64,000 bases of DNA. It comes from CAZOVB01 sp964583095 (GTDB taxonomy: Bacteria > Planctomycetota > Phycisphaerae > SM23-33). The notes below the pieces were generated by a model, which was not told the DNA's origin, did not search any database, and was given only the letters and a program-made list of their open reading frames with translations. Position 1 is the stretch's first letter, and every line of letters starts with the position of its first letter. Where the stretch lies: positions 49,228 through 113,227 of the forward strand of contig CAZOVB010000007.1 in NCBI GenBank assembly GCA_964583095.1, given 5' to 3'. Position numbers and translations under genes: made by a program. Below, in pieces: positions 42,483 through 50,685 of this stretch.

Positions 42483-44723
42483 TCAGTCCACCCCTTCCAG
42501 TTCGATAACCTTCTGGGTCTCTTCCTGCTGCGGGGCTTCTTCATCGGCCTCGTCCGTCTCCTCCTGGGACGACTCTTCAAAACGATACTGGTCTTCGATC
42601 CGCTCCAGTTGCACCGATGCATCGTTGACAGCGTCGCGAAGGGAATCCGTCGATTCCACGATCTCGGCTACCTGTTCGAGCAGATGGGATGTCTGGTTGA
42701 TCTGTTTGCCTGTCTGCTCGATCATGGCCTGGCCTTGCCGGCCTATCCGGCTGCGCAGTTCGTCCAAGGCGGCTTCAAAGGCCATGCGGGGCAACTCGTC
42801 CGAGGCCTGCTTCAGAAGGCTGTCGAGCTGCTCGACGGCCATTTGGCGCATGGCATCCCGGCCGGCGTCGCCGATCCGTTTACTCTTTTCGGCGGCATCA
42901 ACCTGGCAGGTCCCGTCGCCCAGAACTCTCTTGCGAACCTTGCCGGTGCTTCGCAGCAGCAGCCAATCCCAAAGGGTTTTGCGGATGGGGATGTTTCCCG
43001 GTTCGAGCCGAGGCTGGATGTGCTCGAGGCGAATTTTCTTTTGCCCGATTTCGACGGCTCCCTGGAGGATTTCCTCCAGGTCGATACCGGCTGTCTGGAG
43101 GTCTTTGCGGACCGAAGCATCTTCGAGCCATTCGACTTGTTTCGACGCCAGCCCAGCCAACTCGTGCCTGGCCAGTCGGAGCAGATCTTCCTGGGCGGAC
43201 TTGAGCAGTTGCCCCGCGCGATCGTTAAGTGCAACCAGGGGCTGGTCGTTCTGGAACCACTCGTCGATGGCACCTGTCAGGGCCAGTGTGATGTTTTCGT
43301 GGAGCCTGTCTGCCTCTGCGCTCATAGAGGCCGTCATCTGATTGGCCCGGTCGCCGGCCTGGCGGTTCCAGTCCACCTTGGCAATGCGCTTGAGCGCTTC
43401 GCGGCGGTCCCTGCAACGCTGGAGCTCGTCCTGGAGCATTCGTCTCTGGTCGCCCAGATCCTGGACGCTTTCGTCTTCCACCAACTGGGCCAGTTCTCCC
43501 AGCAGGCTGGAGCCGCGTTTGAGCGAGTCGCGAAGGAATTCCCGCAGGTATTCATTGGAGTTCAGGTAAGAGCCAAGATCCTCCGCGAGCGTTTCGAAGC
43601 GGGTCTCTCCGTGGGTAGGTTCTTCCGGGTTCTGCTGACCACGGATCCGTCGGCTGGCCGAGCGAAGCAGATCCACCGGGTAGATACGGAGCCTGCCTTC
43701 CTCGGCGGCCTGGCTCAGCGAAGCGCTCATGGACAGGTCCTGGAAGGTTCGAACAATCCGGGCCGGGTCTTCCCGCTCGAGGCTGGGGGCCAGAGATCCG
43801 TCCGGTTGAAGATCCTGCTTGGAGTGGTCGAGATTCACGACCAAAAAGACGCGGCTGAAGAGCTCCAGCAGTTCGCCGAATTCGTCAAAGACCTGTTCGA
43901 GGAAGAGATTGTCGGTTTTCACGATGAAGATGGCACAGGCGGCAGAGCTGCGAAAGTCCCGGGTCATCCTGTCGTAGCCGAACTTCATCTTCGTATAGAG
44001 TCCCGGGGTGTCCACCAGCACCGCACCCGAGGCCCCGAGCTGACCGGCGGGAAGTTTGACGTCAATTTTCCGTATGGCCTGGCTCATGTGCCCGATCGGA
44101 TCGAAGGATTCCCCCGAGGCCTCGACCTGGCGAATCCGTTCGATCAGGGCTACGTGGTCTGCCTCGACGCGTTGCCGCAAAAGCTCACGGCCCTGTATCT
44201 CCTCACTCGAACCGTCGTAACGAGTGATGGAGAACTGTTCCTTTTCGCTGTGCGAGACGTTGACCAGGCAGGGATAGGCCGGCAAGGCGGTTACTTCGCT
44301 GATGTAGGAACCGCACATGGCGTTCATGAAGGTGCTCTTGCCGCTCTTGAGCGGGCCGAAGATCAGCACGTATGCCTGCTGGGCCGAGACCTTCTCGATC
44401 AAGGCAGAGACCTGATGGTGAAGGTCTCGCAGGTCGGGCAAAATGGTCTTAGCCCGGCAGGATTCGCCCGCAGTGTCGAGTGTTTCGACGGTTTGTCGAA
44501 TGGGCTTCAGCAGGGGCTGGAGCCTGTCGGAGAATTCGTCGGCAAAGGCTCGCAGGAGGGTCCGCATCGCCCCGCCGGGTTGATCGGGTTCGATCTGGGA
44601 TGAGTCGGACTGCCCGGTGTAGATTCCGCGGATTTCCGGAAGGGGCGTCTGAGAGGATTCGCGCTGGCTGGCGAGCCGAAACAGGGCCTTTTCGGCGCCG
44701 GCTTTGTCTTCGTTGGCGTACAT
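42483..44723 (-). CDS. Dynamin-like GTPase
   Basis: A 746-residue protein of the bacterial dynamin-like superfamily. G1 is GPLKSGKST (about 123-131), the G2 threonine is in EVTALPAYPC, and G3 is VLVDTPGLYTKMKFGYD (about 240). G4 is not a classical NKxD: VVNLDHSKQDL may serve. Helical stalk segments rich in Glu/Arg follow (350-690), and the tail is acidic. It lacks an obvious transmembrane pair, so membrane binding would need a peripheral region. ATG 44723 has AAGGAGG 7 nt upstream; the frame to 44792 is not needed. Possible roles are membrane repair, division or stress, as for other bacterial dynamins (family inference). Confidence 0.75.
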   Translation of the reverse strand: MYANEDKAGAEKALFRLASQRESSQTPLPEIRGIYTGQSDSSQIEPDQPGGAMRTLLRAFADEFSDRLQPLLKPIRQTVETLDTAGESCRAKTILPDLRDLHHQVSALIEKVSAQQAYVLIFGPLKSGKSTFMNAMCGSYISEVTALPAYPCLVNVSHSEKEQFSITRYDGSSEEIQGRELLRQRVEADHVALIERIRQVEASGESFDPIGHMSQAIRKIDVKLPAGQLGASGAVLVDTPGLYTKMKFGYDRMTRDFRSSAACAIFIVKTDNLFLEQVFDEFGELLELFSRVFLVVNLDHSKQDLQPDGSLAPSLEREDPARIVRTFQDLSMSASLSQAAEEGRLRIYPVDLLRSASRRIRGQQNPEEPTHGETRFETLAEDLGSYLNSNEYLREFLRDSLKRGSSLLGELAQLVEDESVQDLGDQRRMLQDELQRCRDRREALKRIAKVDWNRQAGDRANQMTASMSAEADRLHENITLALTGAIDEWFQNDQPLVALNDRAGQLLKSAQEDLLRLARHELAGLASKQVEWLEDASVRKDLQTAGIDLEEILQGAVEIGQKKIRLEHIQPRLEPGNIPIRKTLWDWLLLRSTGKVRKRVLGDGTCQVDAAEKSKRIGDAGRDAMRQMAVEQLDSLLKQASDELPRMAFEAALDELRSRIGRQGQAMIEQTGKQINQTSHLLEQVAEIVESTDSLRDAVNDASVQLERIEDQYRFEESSQEETDEADEEAPQQEETQKVIELEGVD

Positions 44724-45100
44724 GCATGTGCCTCCTTGCACAAGACTGAATTGTCCGTTTGGGCCATGGGCCTTTTTATGATTATCGGACATCTGCCCGC
44801 CGTGGCATTACCCGGAATCCCTTTTGATTTCCTCTGTTTCGGCCCCGGAGGAGCAGGCGGTTTCCCTGGTCGACAAATCCTTGCTCAGGTAGAACTTGCA
44901 GGGAGATCACTTGAGATTTGTCTCAACGACAGCCCGGATTTTTGTCGCAAACAGAGGCTTGTGGTCTTTTTTACGCCCGATTTGCCCTTCCCTTGGATGA
45001 ATCATAGGTTTCAAGTGCCGAGGAAGGCGGCCGACGCCTCCGGTAGCAACTGCGGATGACTGAGCGGTCAGTCAGTCCTGAAAGACGAGAAGGTGAGATC
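44724..45100. other. Intergenic region with inverted repeat
   Basis: A 377-nt gap between the divergent dynamin-like and small membrane genes. There is no convincing ORF. A perfect repeat TGACTGA-GCGG-TCAGTCA (45057-45074) lies 27 nt before the ATG at 45101 and could be an operator. The rest looks unstructured to me. Confidence 0.4.
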
Positions 45101-45502
45101 ATGTTTGCCAGAACCACAAATCTTATCGGCGGACCCTTCTACTTCGCCCTGGCAATAGCCTTTGGTCTGCTGGGCTATGCCCTTGGGCTTGGCGGCGGAT
45201 TTTTGCTGGCCTTGCTGGCCCGGGAAGCGGGGTGGTCCAACGAGGTCCTCACAGCTGCCCTGGGGGGGCTATGTGCGGGTTTCTGGCCTGCTTTCCTGCG
45301 CCGGGAAAAACGGAGGTTTCTGCTGGGGCTGGCCCTGCCGGCCAGTTGCATCATGGCAGCGCTGACCATCAGCGTCCTGGCGACTCCGGAACTGACGGGC
45401 ATCGACCTGTTCGATACCGTTCTGTTCGGCACGATCGTCGGCGGAGCCACCGCCATGATGATCCTCATGCCGGTCCCGGTAAGCGCCCAGAAGCCCGAGT
45501 AG
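45101..45502 (+). CDS. Small polytopic membrane protein
   Basis: A 133-residue hydrophobic protein with four probable membrane helices (about 10-35, 45-60, 70-90 and 100-125) and a short Arg-rich loop (RREKRRF) between helices two and three. No family is recognised. ATG 45101 has AAGGTGA about 5 nt upstream; the frame reads to 45056 but that start lacks support. A strong terminator follows, so it is monocistronic. Function unknown. Confidence 0.6.
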   Translation: MFARTTNLIGGPFYFALAIAFGLLGYALGLGGGFLLALLAREAGWSNEVLTAALGGLCAGFWPAFLRREKRRFLLGLALPASCIMAALTISVLATPELTGIDLFDTVLFGTIVGGATAMMILMPVPVSAQKPE

Positions 45503-45534
45503 CGAAGCCGGCGCCTCCCTCCCGTCGGCTTCAG

Positions 45535-45572
45535 GGACGCCCGTGGCACCATGCTGCGGGCGTCCTGTTTTT
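45535..45572 (+). terminator. Rho-independent terminator of the small membrane gene
   Basis: GGACGCCCG (45535-45543) pairs with CGGGCGTCC (45557-45565) around a 13-nt loop, followed by TGTTTTT. It starts 33 nt after the stop codon and separates this gene from the downstream small-RNA locus. Confidence 0.8.
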
Positions 45573-45603
45573 ATACCCACCTCGACAAGAACACTGTGCG
45601 CAT

Positions 45604-45722
45604 AAAAAAGCAGACTTGGCGGGGGGGGACCAAGTCTGCATAGGACAGGCTGGCAAGGGGGAGAACCAGCCTGTATGGGATCTTGTTTTCAGGGCCTCAG
45701 AAGCTTCCTCTCGTCCTGAAGT
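45604..45722 (-). ncRNA. Candidate trans-acting small RNA with C-rich loops, about 119 nt
   Basis: Predicted transcript on the minus strand, starting near A 45722. It has three hairpins: TTCAGG/CCTGAA (45720-45688); ACAGGCTGG/CCAGCCTGT (45674-45645) with a 12-nt loop centred on CTCCCCC; and GCAGACTTGG/CCAAGTCTGC (45639-45610) with loop TCCCCCCCCG, directly followed by six T (45609-45604). The last hairpin is thus also the terminator. Stem pairing is perfect in hairpins two and three. C-rich single-stranded loops are known in small RNAs that pair with Shine-Dalgarno regions. I see no ORF and recognise no Rfam family. Confidence 0.7.
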
Positions 45723-45728
45723 GCATGG

Positions 45729-45757
45729 ATCTTAGATCCGGTCAGATAGGCTGTCAA
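45729..45757 (-). promoter_or_regulatory. Sigma-70 promoter of the small RNA
   Basis: On the minus strand, TTGACA (45757-45752), exactly 17 nt, TAAGAT (45734-45729). A T-rich stretch lies just upstream. This puts the start 6-7 nt later at 45722, two nt before the first hairpin stem. It is one of the best promoter matches in the window. Confidence 0.65.
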
Positions 45758-45954
45758 CAGGCAAAAAAAGGATTCCGCAAAATTTGTCGGATCCAATTGC
45801 CCCGAGCAGCCCGTCAGTCGACCTCCACAGATAGATACCGGATTACACTCAAAACGTACCGGGCTTACCGTTGCCCTCATTCAACGCTGTAATTGTACCC
45901 GATGCTGTGAAGTTGGCAATACGTAAGAGACGGAATTCTTTCCTCCGGAATGCA

Positions 45955-45980
45955 TTTTACCAAAGCCCTGCCGGGTAAAA
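45955..45980. terminator. Terminator-like repeat after the ABC exporter operon
   Basis: TTTTACC (45955-45961) pairs with GGTAAAA (45974-45980) around 12 nt, 26 nt after the stop of the second ABC gene. The stem is AT-rich and no separate T run follows, so function is uncertain. Between it and the small-RNA promoter I see nothing else. Confidence 0.35.
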
Positions 45981-46006
45981 GGCAACCCGAGCGATGGTTA
46001 CGGACC

Positions 46007-47875
46007 TCACGCATCCGAGTCCGTCATCAGATATTCTTCGTGCTCCCGGGTGAATTGCTGGGTGTACAGCTTGAAGTACTCTCCGCGACACGCGATCAGC
46101 TCATGGTGGGTTCCCTGCTCGACGACCCGGCCTCTGGCGATCAGGAGGATCCGGTCGGCTGAGCGTATCGTCGAGAGCCGGTGAGCGATGACAAAGCTGA
46201 TCCTGCCTTCCAGGATCCGCCCGAGAGCAGACTGGATCCGCTGTTCCGTGCCCGTATCTACCGAACTGGTCGCTTCGTCCATGACGAAGATCTGCGGATC
46301 AGCCAATACCGCCCGGGCGAAGCTGATCAACTGCTTCTGGCCCGTACTGAGGCGCGTTCCGCCCTCGCCCACGGGGGTGTCATAGCCCTGCTGTGAAGCC
46401 TGGATGAAGTCATGGGCGTCGACCCAGCGGGCCGCCTGTTCGACCTGGTCATCGGTGGCATCGAGGCGGCCGTAGCGGATGTTCTCCCGAATCGTCCCGC
46501 TGAACAGATGCGGGGCCTGGAGGACGATGCCCAGGTTCGACTGAAGCCAGAGCAGGCTTCGCTTGCGGTACTCGACGCCGTTGATGAGAATCTGCCCCGC
46601 AGTGGGCTCATAGAATCGGCAGAGCAGGGAGACGATCGTGCTCTTGCCTCCCCCGGTGGGTCCCACAAGGGCGATGGTCTCTCCCGAACGGACCTGCAGG
46701 TTGAAATCCTCCAGGACATTTCGACCCGGCTCGTAGGCGAAGGTCACATCGCGAAATTCCACGGTCTCGATCCGTTCGGGTTGTCCGTCCATGGCGAGTT
46801 CCGGCTGGTCTTCGCGGTCGCCGGCCCCGGCCATGGCGGCCTGGACTTCCGGTGCATCGCGGATTTCCGGCTGGGTTTCCAGCAACTCCGCGACGCGTTC
46901 GGCAGCGGCCTGGGCAGCCTGGGAATCGGCCAGGAACCGGCTCAATTCCTGCACCGGGAAGAAGAAGTGCAGGCTGAAGGATACGAAGGCAAAGAGCGTT
47001 CCGAGGGACATGCCCCCGGCCTCGGCGCGAAGGACTTCCAGCCCGCCCTGCCACATGGCCACACCGGCTCCGAGGCTGGTCAATCCCAGCATCAGGGGGA
47101 AGTAGAGCGAATGGAGGATCGCATTTCGCACCGAATCGCCGTACATGTTGCCCGAGAGTTCCTTGAACTCGCGGAGGTTCTGCCTCTCACGGACGAGGGT
47201 CTTGGTCGTGCGAACCCCCATGATGCCTTCGTTAAAGGCAGCGGTGATGCGCGAATTGGTCTTTCGGATCTTGCGGTGTCCTCGCAGCAGGCGCTTCTGG
47301 AACCAGTAGCTCAGCACCAGCAGCGGGGGCAGCACCGACAGGACGCACAGGGCCAGTGTGGAATTGAGCCAGAGCAGCGCCGCCGCAATCCCGCCAAGCA
47401 TGCAGACCGACCAGACGGCATCGAGGCTGCCCCAGGCGATCAGCCGGGCCAGTCGATCCGAGTCGCTGGTCAGGCGCGTAACCAGCCACCCCACGCTGCG
47501 ACGGTCGTAGTACGAAAAGGACAGCTCCTGGAGCCGGGCAAAGCCGCTGGTGCGAAGCTGATGACTGAGGCCTGTGGAGATCCTTCCCGCTATCAGGATG
47601 AAAGAGCCGACGCAGATCGAGAATCCCACCGCCAGTGCGGCAAAGAGCAGCCCGTAGACCCACGTGCGAGAAGCGCCCGCCCCGTTGGTTGCGTCGTCGA
47701 TAACGAACTTGGTCACCAGCGTGAACCCGGCGTCTCCCACCGCGGTCAACGGTGCGATGCACATCATCAGAGCGATCCACTTCCAGCTGGAGCGTCCCTC
47801 GCGAAAGATCCGCTTCCAGGGGGCAAGGTGGAACCCGCCGGAGAATTCCTCTTCCTGCAGTGTTGAATGAGCCAT
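46007..47875 (-). CDS. ABC exporter half-transporter, consensus Walker B subunit
   Basis: A 622-residue type IV ABC exporter half with six membrane helices followed by the ATPase. Walker A is GPTGGGKST, the Q-loop is in LGIVLQAPHLFSGTIRENI, the signature reads RLSTGQKQLISFARA (LSTGQ rather than LSGGQ), and Walker B is FVMDEATSSVD with the catalytic glutamate. This asymmetry is that of the BmrD/TM288-type half of heterodimeric exporters. ATG 47875 follows the partner's stop by 10 nt with an AAGGA Shine-Dalgarno between them. Substrate probably drugs or lipids, unknown. Last gene of the leader-controlled operon. Confidence 0.88.
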   Translation of the reverse strand: MAHSTLQEEEFSGGFHLAPWKRIFREGRSSWKWIALMMCIAPLTAVGDAGFTLVTKFVIDDATNGAGASRTWVYGLLFAALAVGFSICVGSFILIAGRISTGLSHQLRTSGFARLQELSFSYYDRRSVGWLVTRLTSDSDRLARLIAWGSLDAVWSVCMLGGIAAALLWLNSTLALCVLSVLPPLLVLSYWFQKRLLRGHRKIRKTNSRITAAFNEGIMGVRTTKTLVRERQNLREFKELSGNMYGDSVRNAILHSLYFPLMLGLTSLGAGVAMWQGGLEVLRAEAGGMSLGTLFAFVSFSLHFFFPVQELSRFLADSQAAQAAAERVAELLETQPEIRDAPEVQAAMAGAGDREDQPELAMDGQPERIETVEFRDVTFAYEPGRNVLEDFNLQVRSGETIALVGPTGGGKSTIVSLLCRFYEPTAGQILINGVEYRKRSLLWLQSNLGIVLQAPHLFSGTIRENIRYGRLDATDDQVEQAARWVDAHDFIQASQQGYDTPVGEGGTRLSTGQKQLISFARAVLADPQIFVMDEATSSVDTGTEQRIQSALGRILEGRISFVIAHRLSTIRSADRILLIARGRVVEQGTHHELIACRGEYFKLYTQQFTREHEEYLMTDSDA

Positions 47876-47885
47876 GATCGTCCTT

Positions 47886-49718
47886 TTATGCTTCCGGGGC
47901 CGTGGCGGCCCCCATTTCGGTTTTGAGATCTTCTTCCAGGCTGCTCTGGATCTGCCAGAGCCGGCTGTAGAGCCCTTCCTGGGCGAGAAGCGTTCCATGA
48001 TCGCCGCGTTGGATGATACGTCCGTGATCCAAAACGATGATCTCATCGGCCTCGGCAAGGGTGGAAAGCCGGTGTGCGATGACGATGGTCGTATGCCTGC
48101 CCCGACGGCTTCGCAAGGCATCGAGGATCATCTGCTCGGTCCGGGTGTCGACTGCGGAGAGGGCGTCGTCCAAAATCAGAATCGGCGGATCCTTGACCAG
48201 CGCCCGGGCGATGGCCACGCGCTGTCTCTGTCCTCCCGAGAGAGTCACTCCCCGCTCGCCGACAAGCGTGTCGTAGCCTTCGTCGAATTCCTCGATATTC
48301 TCGCGGACGCACGCAGCCGCAGCCGCCTGGACCATTTCTTCATCCGAGGCGTTGATGCGCCCGAGTTTGATGTTCTCGCGGATGCTTCGAGAGAACAGGA
48401 ACGGCTCCTGGAGGACTGCGCCGATCTGCGAACGCACCAGCTTGCGGGGCAGAGAGCGGATTTCTTTGCCGTCCAGGAGGATCCGGCCCTGCCGGTAGTC
48501 GTACATCCGCAGCAGGAGGTTGATGATCGTGCTCTTGCCCGACCCGCTGGGGCCGAGAATGGCGAGGGTCTTTCCGGTCGGGATCTCCACCGAGATGCCG
48601 TTGAGGACCGCTTCGGTTCCATGGTGGAAGTGCAGATCCTCGATCCGGATGTGTCCCTTGCCCCGGCGATTGGCGGCCTGGGCCTGGCCGTCGTCGTCCT
48701 CTTCCGGCTGGGCCTGGAGGATTTCGTTGATTCGCCCGATGGCGACGGTGGCTTTTCCGGTCTCGGCCAGCATCCGCCCCATGTGTCGCACGGGCCAGAG
48801 AAACTGGTTTACGAGCATCTGGAAGGCAAAGAACGTGCCGACGGTAATCGCCCCGCCCAGGAGGTAGTAGGCCCCTGCGACGGTGACAATGCCCAACTGG
48901 AGCAGGCACATCAAATCGCTGATGGCCCAGATGGCAGCCAGCGCGCGCATCAGGTGGTACCACTTGTCGCGGTAGTCGTCGTTGCGTTTGGCGAAGCGCT
49001 GTTTTTCGAACTCTCCACGGGCAAAGGCGCGCACCACGCGGATGCCGGTAAGGTTCTCCTGTATGCAGGCGGTCATGGCGCCTTCCGATTCGTCCATTCT
49101 CTGGAAGTCAAACCGCACGCGAGAGAAGTAGACAATCGCGAAGATCAGGATCGGCACGATCAGGACCATCGACCAAAGGGCCAGGGGCACGTGCAGGGCG
49201 AACATGATCGGCACGATCGCCAGGAGCAGCACGATCGAACGTCCGATTTCCACCACCTGCTGCGAGAGGAACATCCGCAGGGTCTCCACGTCGCTGCTGC
49301 AGCGCTGGACCAGGTCGCCGGTGTCGGCCTGGTCGTAGTAGGATGCAGGCAGATGCTGCAAATGCCCGTAGAGGCGATCGCGCAGGTCCCGGCAGATCGA
49401 CTCGGAGGCGATGGCGCTGTAGCGTCCTTTGAGGTACATGAATGCACCGGATACCACGGTGACGGCGACCAGAGCAGCCCCGACCAGCCAGAGATGGTTG
49501 CGCAGCAGTTGCCGGCCTCCGATAGCCTCGATGGCGTTTCGGACGAAGCCCGGAGCATCCAGTTCCATGCCGTTGATGACATAATCAATCGCTCCGCGGG
49601 TGACCAGCGGCTGAAGCAGGATGACCAGCGAGGCCAGGACCATCGCGCCCATGGCCAGGGAGTATCGCAGCCGGTGGCCCTTCATCAGGGCCCATAATTC
49701 CTTGATTCTTGAAAACAT
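47886..49718 (-). CDS. ABC exporter half-transporter, degenerate Walker B subunit
   Basis: A 610-residue membrane-plus-ATPase half. Walker A is LGPSGSGKST, the signature is VTLSGGQRQRVAIARAL, and Walker B is LILDDALSAVD, with Asp in place of the catalytic Glu. It is therefore the degenerate partner (BmrC/TM287-like). In the dimer, the degenerate site would combine this Walker B with the LSTGQ of the other subunit, as in known heterodimers. I start at ATG 49718 (MFSRIKELW), preceded by GAGGG; ATG 49721 is adjacent. The T run of the upstream terminator ends 48 nt before this start, so expression needs readthrough or another promoter. Confidence 0.88.
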   Translation of the reverse strand: MFSRIKELWALMKGHRLRYSLAMGAMVLASLVILLQPLVTRGAIDYVINGMELDAPGFVRNAIEAIGGRQLLRNHLWLVGAALVAVTVVSGAFMYLKGRYSAIASESICRDLRDRLYGHLQHLPASYYDQADTGDLVQRCSSDVETLRMFLSQQVVEIGRSIVLLLAIVPIMFALHVPLALWSMVLIVPILIFAIVYFSRVRFDFQRMDESEGAMTACIQENLTGIRVVRAFARGEFEKQRFAKRNDDYRDKWYHLMRALAAIWAISDLMCLLQLGIVTVAGAYYLLGGAITVGTFFAFQMLVNQFLWPVRHMGRMLAETGKATVAIGRINEILQAQPEEDDDGQAQAANRRGKGHIRIEDLHFHHGTEAVLNGISVEIPTGKTLAILGPSGSGKSTIINLLLRMYDYRQGRILLDGKEIRSLPRKLVRSQIGAVLQEPFLFSRSIRENIKLGRINASDEEMVQAAAAACVRENIEEFDEGYDTLVGERGVTLSGGQRQRVAIARALVKDPPILILDDALSAVDTRTEQMILDALRSRRGRHTTIVIAHRLSTLAEADEIIVLDHGRIIQRGDHGTLLAQEGLYSRLWQIQSSLEEDLKTEMGAATAPEA

Positions 49719-49766
49719 CATTTCCCTCTGAAGCCCAAGAGCGCTGTCGGCGGTTGGGCATACCAC

Positions 49767-49791
49767 AAAAAAAGCCCGCGAACATGCGGGC
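49767..49791 (-). terminator. Terminator in the ABC operon leader
   Basis: On the minus strand, GCCCGC (49791-49786), a 6-nt loop, GCGGGC (49779-49774), then seven T (49773-49767). It stands between the leader peptide and the first ABC gene, with no further gene in between. Confidence 0.75.
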
Positions 49792-49818
49792 GTCGAGGCC
49801 GGGTCGGCCTGGAAGTAA

Positions 49819-49850
49819 CGAACCCGCTCACGCCTGGGCGAGCGGGCTCG
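49819..49850 (-). other. Long leader hairpin upstream of the terminator
   Basis: CGAGCCCGCTCGCC pairs with GGCGTGAGCGGGTTCG on the minus strand (49850-49819), about 14 pairs with one G-U and one bulge. It lies between the leader ORF stop and the terminator hairpin, where an antiterminator or pause element would be expected. Confidence 0.5.
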
Positions 49851-49877
49851 GAAAGCATCATGTACAAAGGAGCCGGC

Positions 49878-49940
49878 TCACCTCAGGTCGGTAAACACCT
49901 TGCCTGTTAAGGCAGTTTGGTCTGTACGAATCCTGATCAT
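49878..49940 (-). CDS. Putative 20-residue leader peptide
   Basis: A minus-strand ORF from ATG 49940 to TGA 49878 encoding MIRIRTDQTALTGKVFTDLR. An excellent AAGGAG lies 6 nt upstream, stronger than that of the ABC gene itself, and a promoter lies further upstream. A GAGCCGGCTC palindrome overlaps the stop. The position before a terminator and a drug-exporter-like operon suggests a ribosome-mediated attenuator, as bmrB does for bmrCD in B. subtilis (known case). It is too short for homology, so this rests on context. Confidence 0.5.
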   Translation of the reverse strand: MIRIRTDQTALTGKVFTDLR

Positions 49941-49999
49941 GAATGACTCCTTGTGTCTGAACACTGCGCGGCTGCGTGACAACCGCTTGAGCACCAGAC

Positions 50000-50027
50000 A
50001 TTATTGCCGTTTTTTTGGTCCTGGCAA
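50000..50027 (-). promoter_or_regulatory. Promoter of the ABC leader transcript
   Basis: On the minus strand, TTGCCA (50027-50022), 16 nt, AATAAT (50005-50000), each matching 5 of 6. The predicted start near 49993 gives a leader of about 225 nt up to the terminator. Confidence 0.6.
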
Positions 50028-50145
50028 GTGCAAAAATCGTGAATTTGTATCGCAAGATCGTTTCGAGGCGTCGGGCTTCCTAGCATTCCCTATACCGCAT
50101 TGCCGAATTCCGGGCCGCTGAAACCCATTCCAAGATGGAGGCTGG

Positions 50146-50571
50146 ATGTTTTTGATGCAGTTCATGCTGTCTCTGTTGCTTGCAGGGATCTTTACGCTGT
50201 TCCTGATGGCCGTCCTTAAACAGCGCGCTCCGGGCCCCCTGCGGGGGGCGCTATTTCTCTTTGTGCTCCTGTTTCTTTCGACCTGGGCCTTTGGAGCCTG
50301 GTTTTACCCGGTCGGACCGGTGGTCTTCGGCGTCGCATGGCTGGGCTTTGTCATTTCAGGCATTCTGCTTACGATGCTCTTCGCCGCCCTGGGCACGGTC
50401 AGCCCCCAGGCACGCAGCCCGCGGAGACAGGAAATGGAGCCGTCCCATCGCGACCCGCAAAGTGTCGCAGTGGCTCTGGCAATGGGTATCTTCTTCTACT
50501 TCGCTGTAGCCGTACTTCTTGTGGCCGTGCTGGTGCGTTACTTCACCGCCATCGCCGAGCTCTACCCCTGA
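50146..50571 (+). CDS. Small polytopic membrane protein
   Basis: A 141-residue protein with about four hydrophobic helices (7-24, 33-50, 57-85 and 107-130) and a polar loop at about 85-105. No family is recognised. GGAGG lies 4 nt before ATG 50146. It is divergent from the ABC operon leader. The next gene begins 114 nt downstream. Confidence 0.6.
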   Translation: MFLMQFMLSLLLAGIFTLFLMAVLKQRAPGPLRGALFLFVLLFLSTWAFGAWFYPVGPVVFGVAWLGFVISGILLTMLFAALGTVSPQARSPRRQEMEPSHRDPQSVAVALAMGIFFYFAVAVLLVAVLVRYFTAIAELYP

Positions 50572-50685
50572 GGCGCAAATGGCCGGACCGATCAGCCAAT
50601 TCGCAAAAGCTCGCCTCTTTCGGCCAAGCCCGGCGCTATCATGATTCGAAGGTAGTAAAGTCGTACTCAATACGGAGGCGTATCG

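Noticed and set aside
42609..44603. Plus-strand frame of 664 codons opposite the dynamin-like gene
   Set aside because: No domains or Shine-Dalgarno; the minus strand has the P-loop and DTPG.
44757..44776. GGCC-ATG-GGCC hairpin followed by TTTTT upstream of the dynamin-like gene
   Set aside because: Too short a stem with a 3-nt loop, and there is no plus-strand gene upstream to terminate.
45690..45725. Tiny ORF starting in the ATG just after the small-RNA promoter
   Set aside because: Only about nine codons, no Shine-Dalgarno, and it overlaps the first hairpin.
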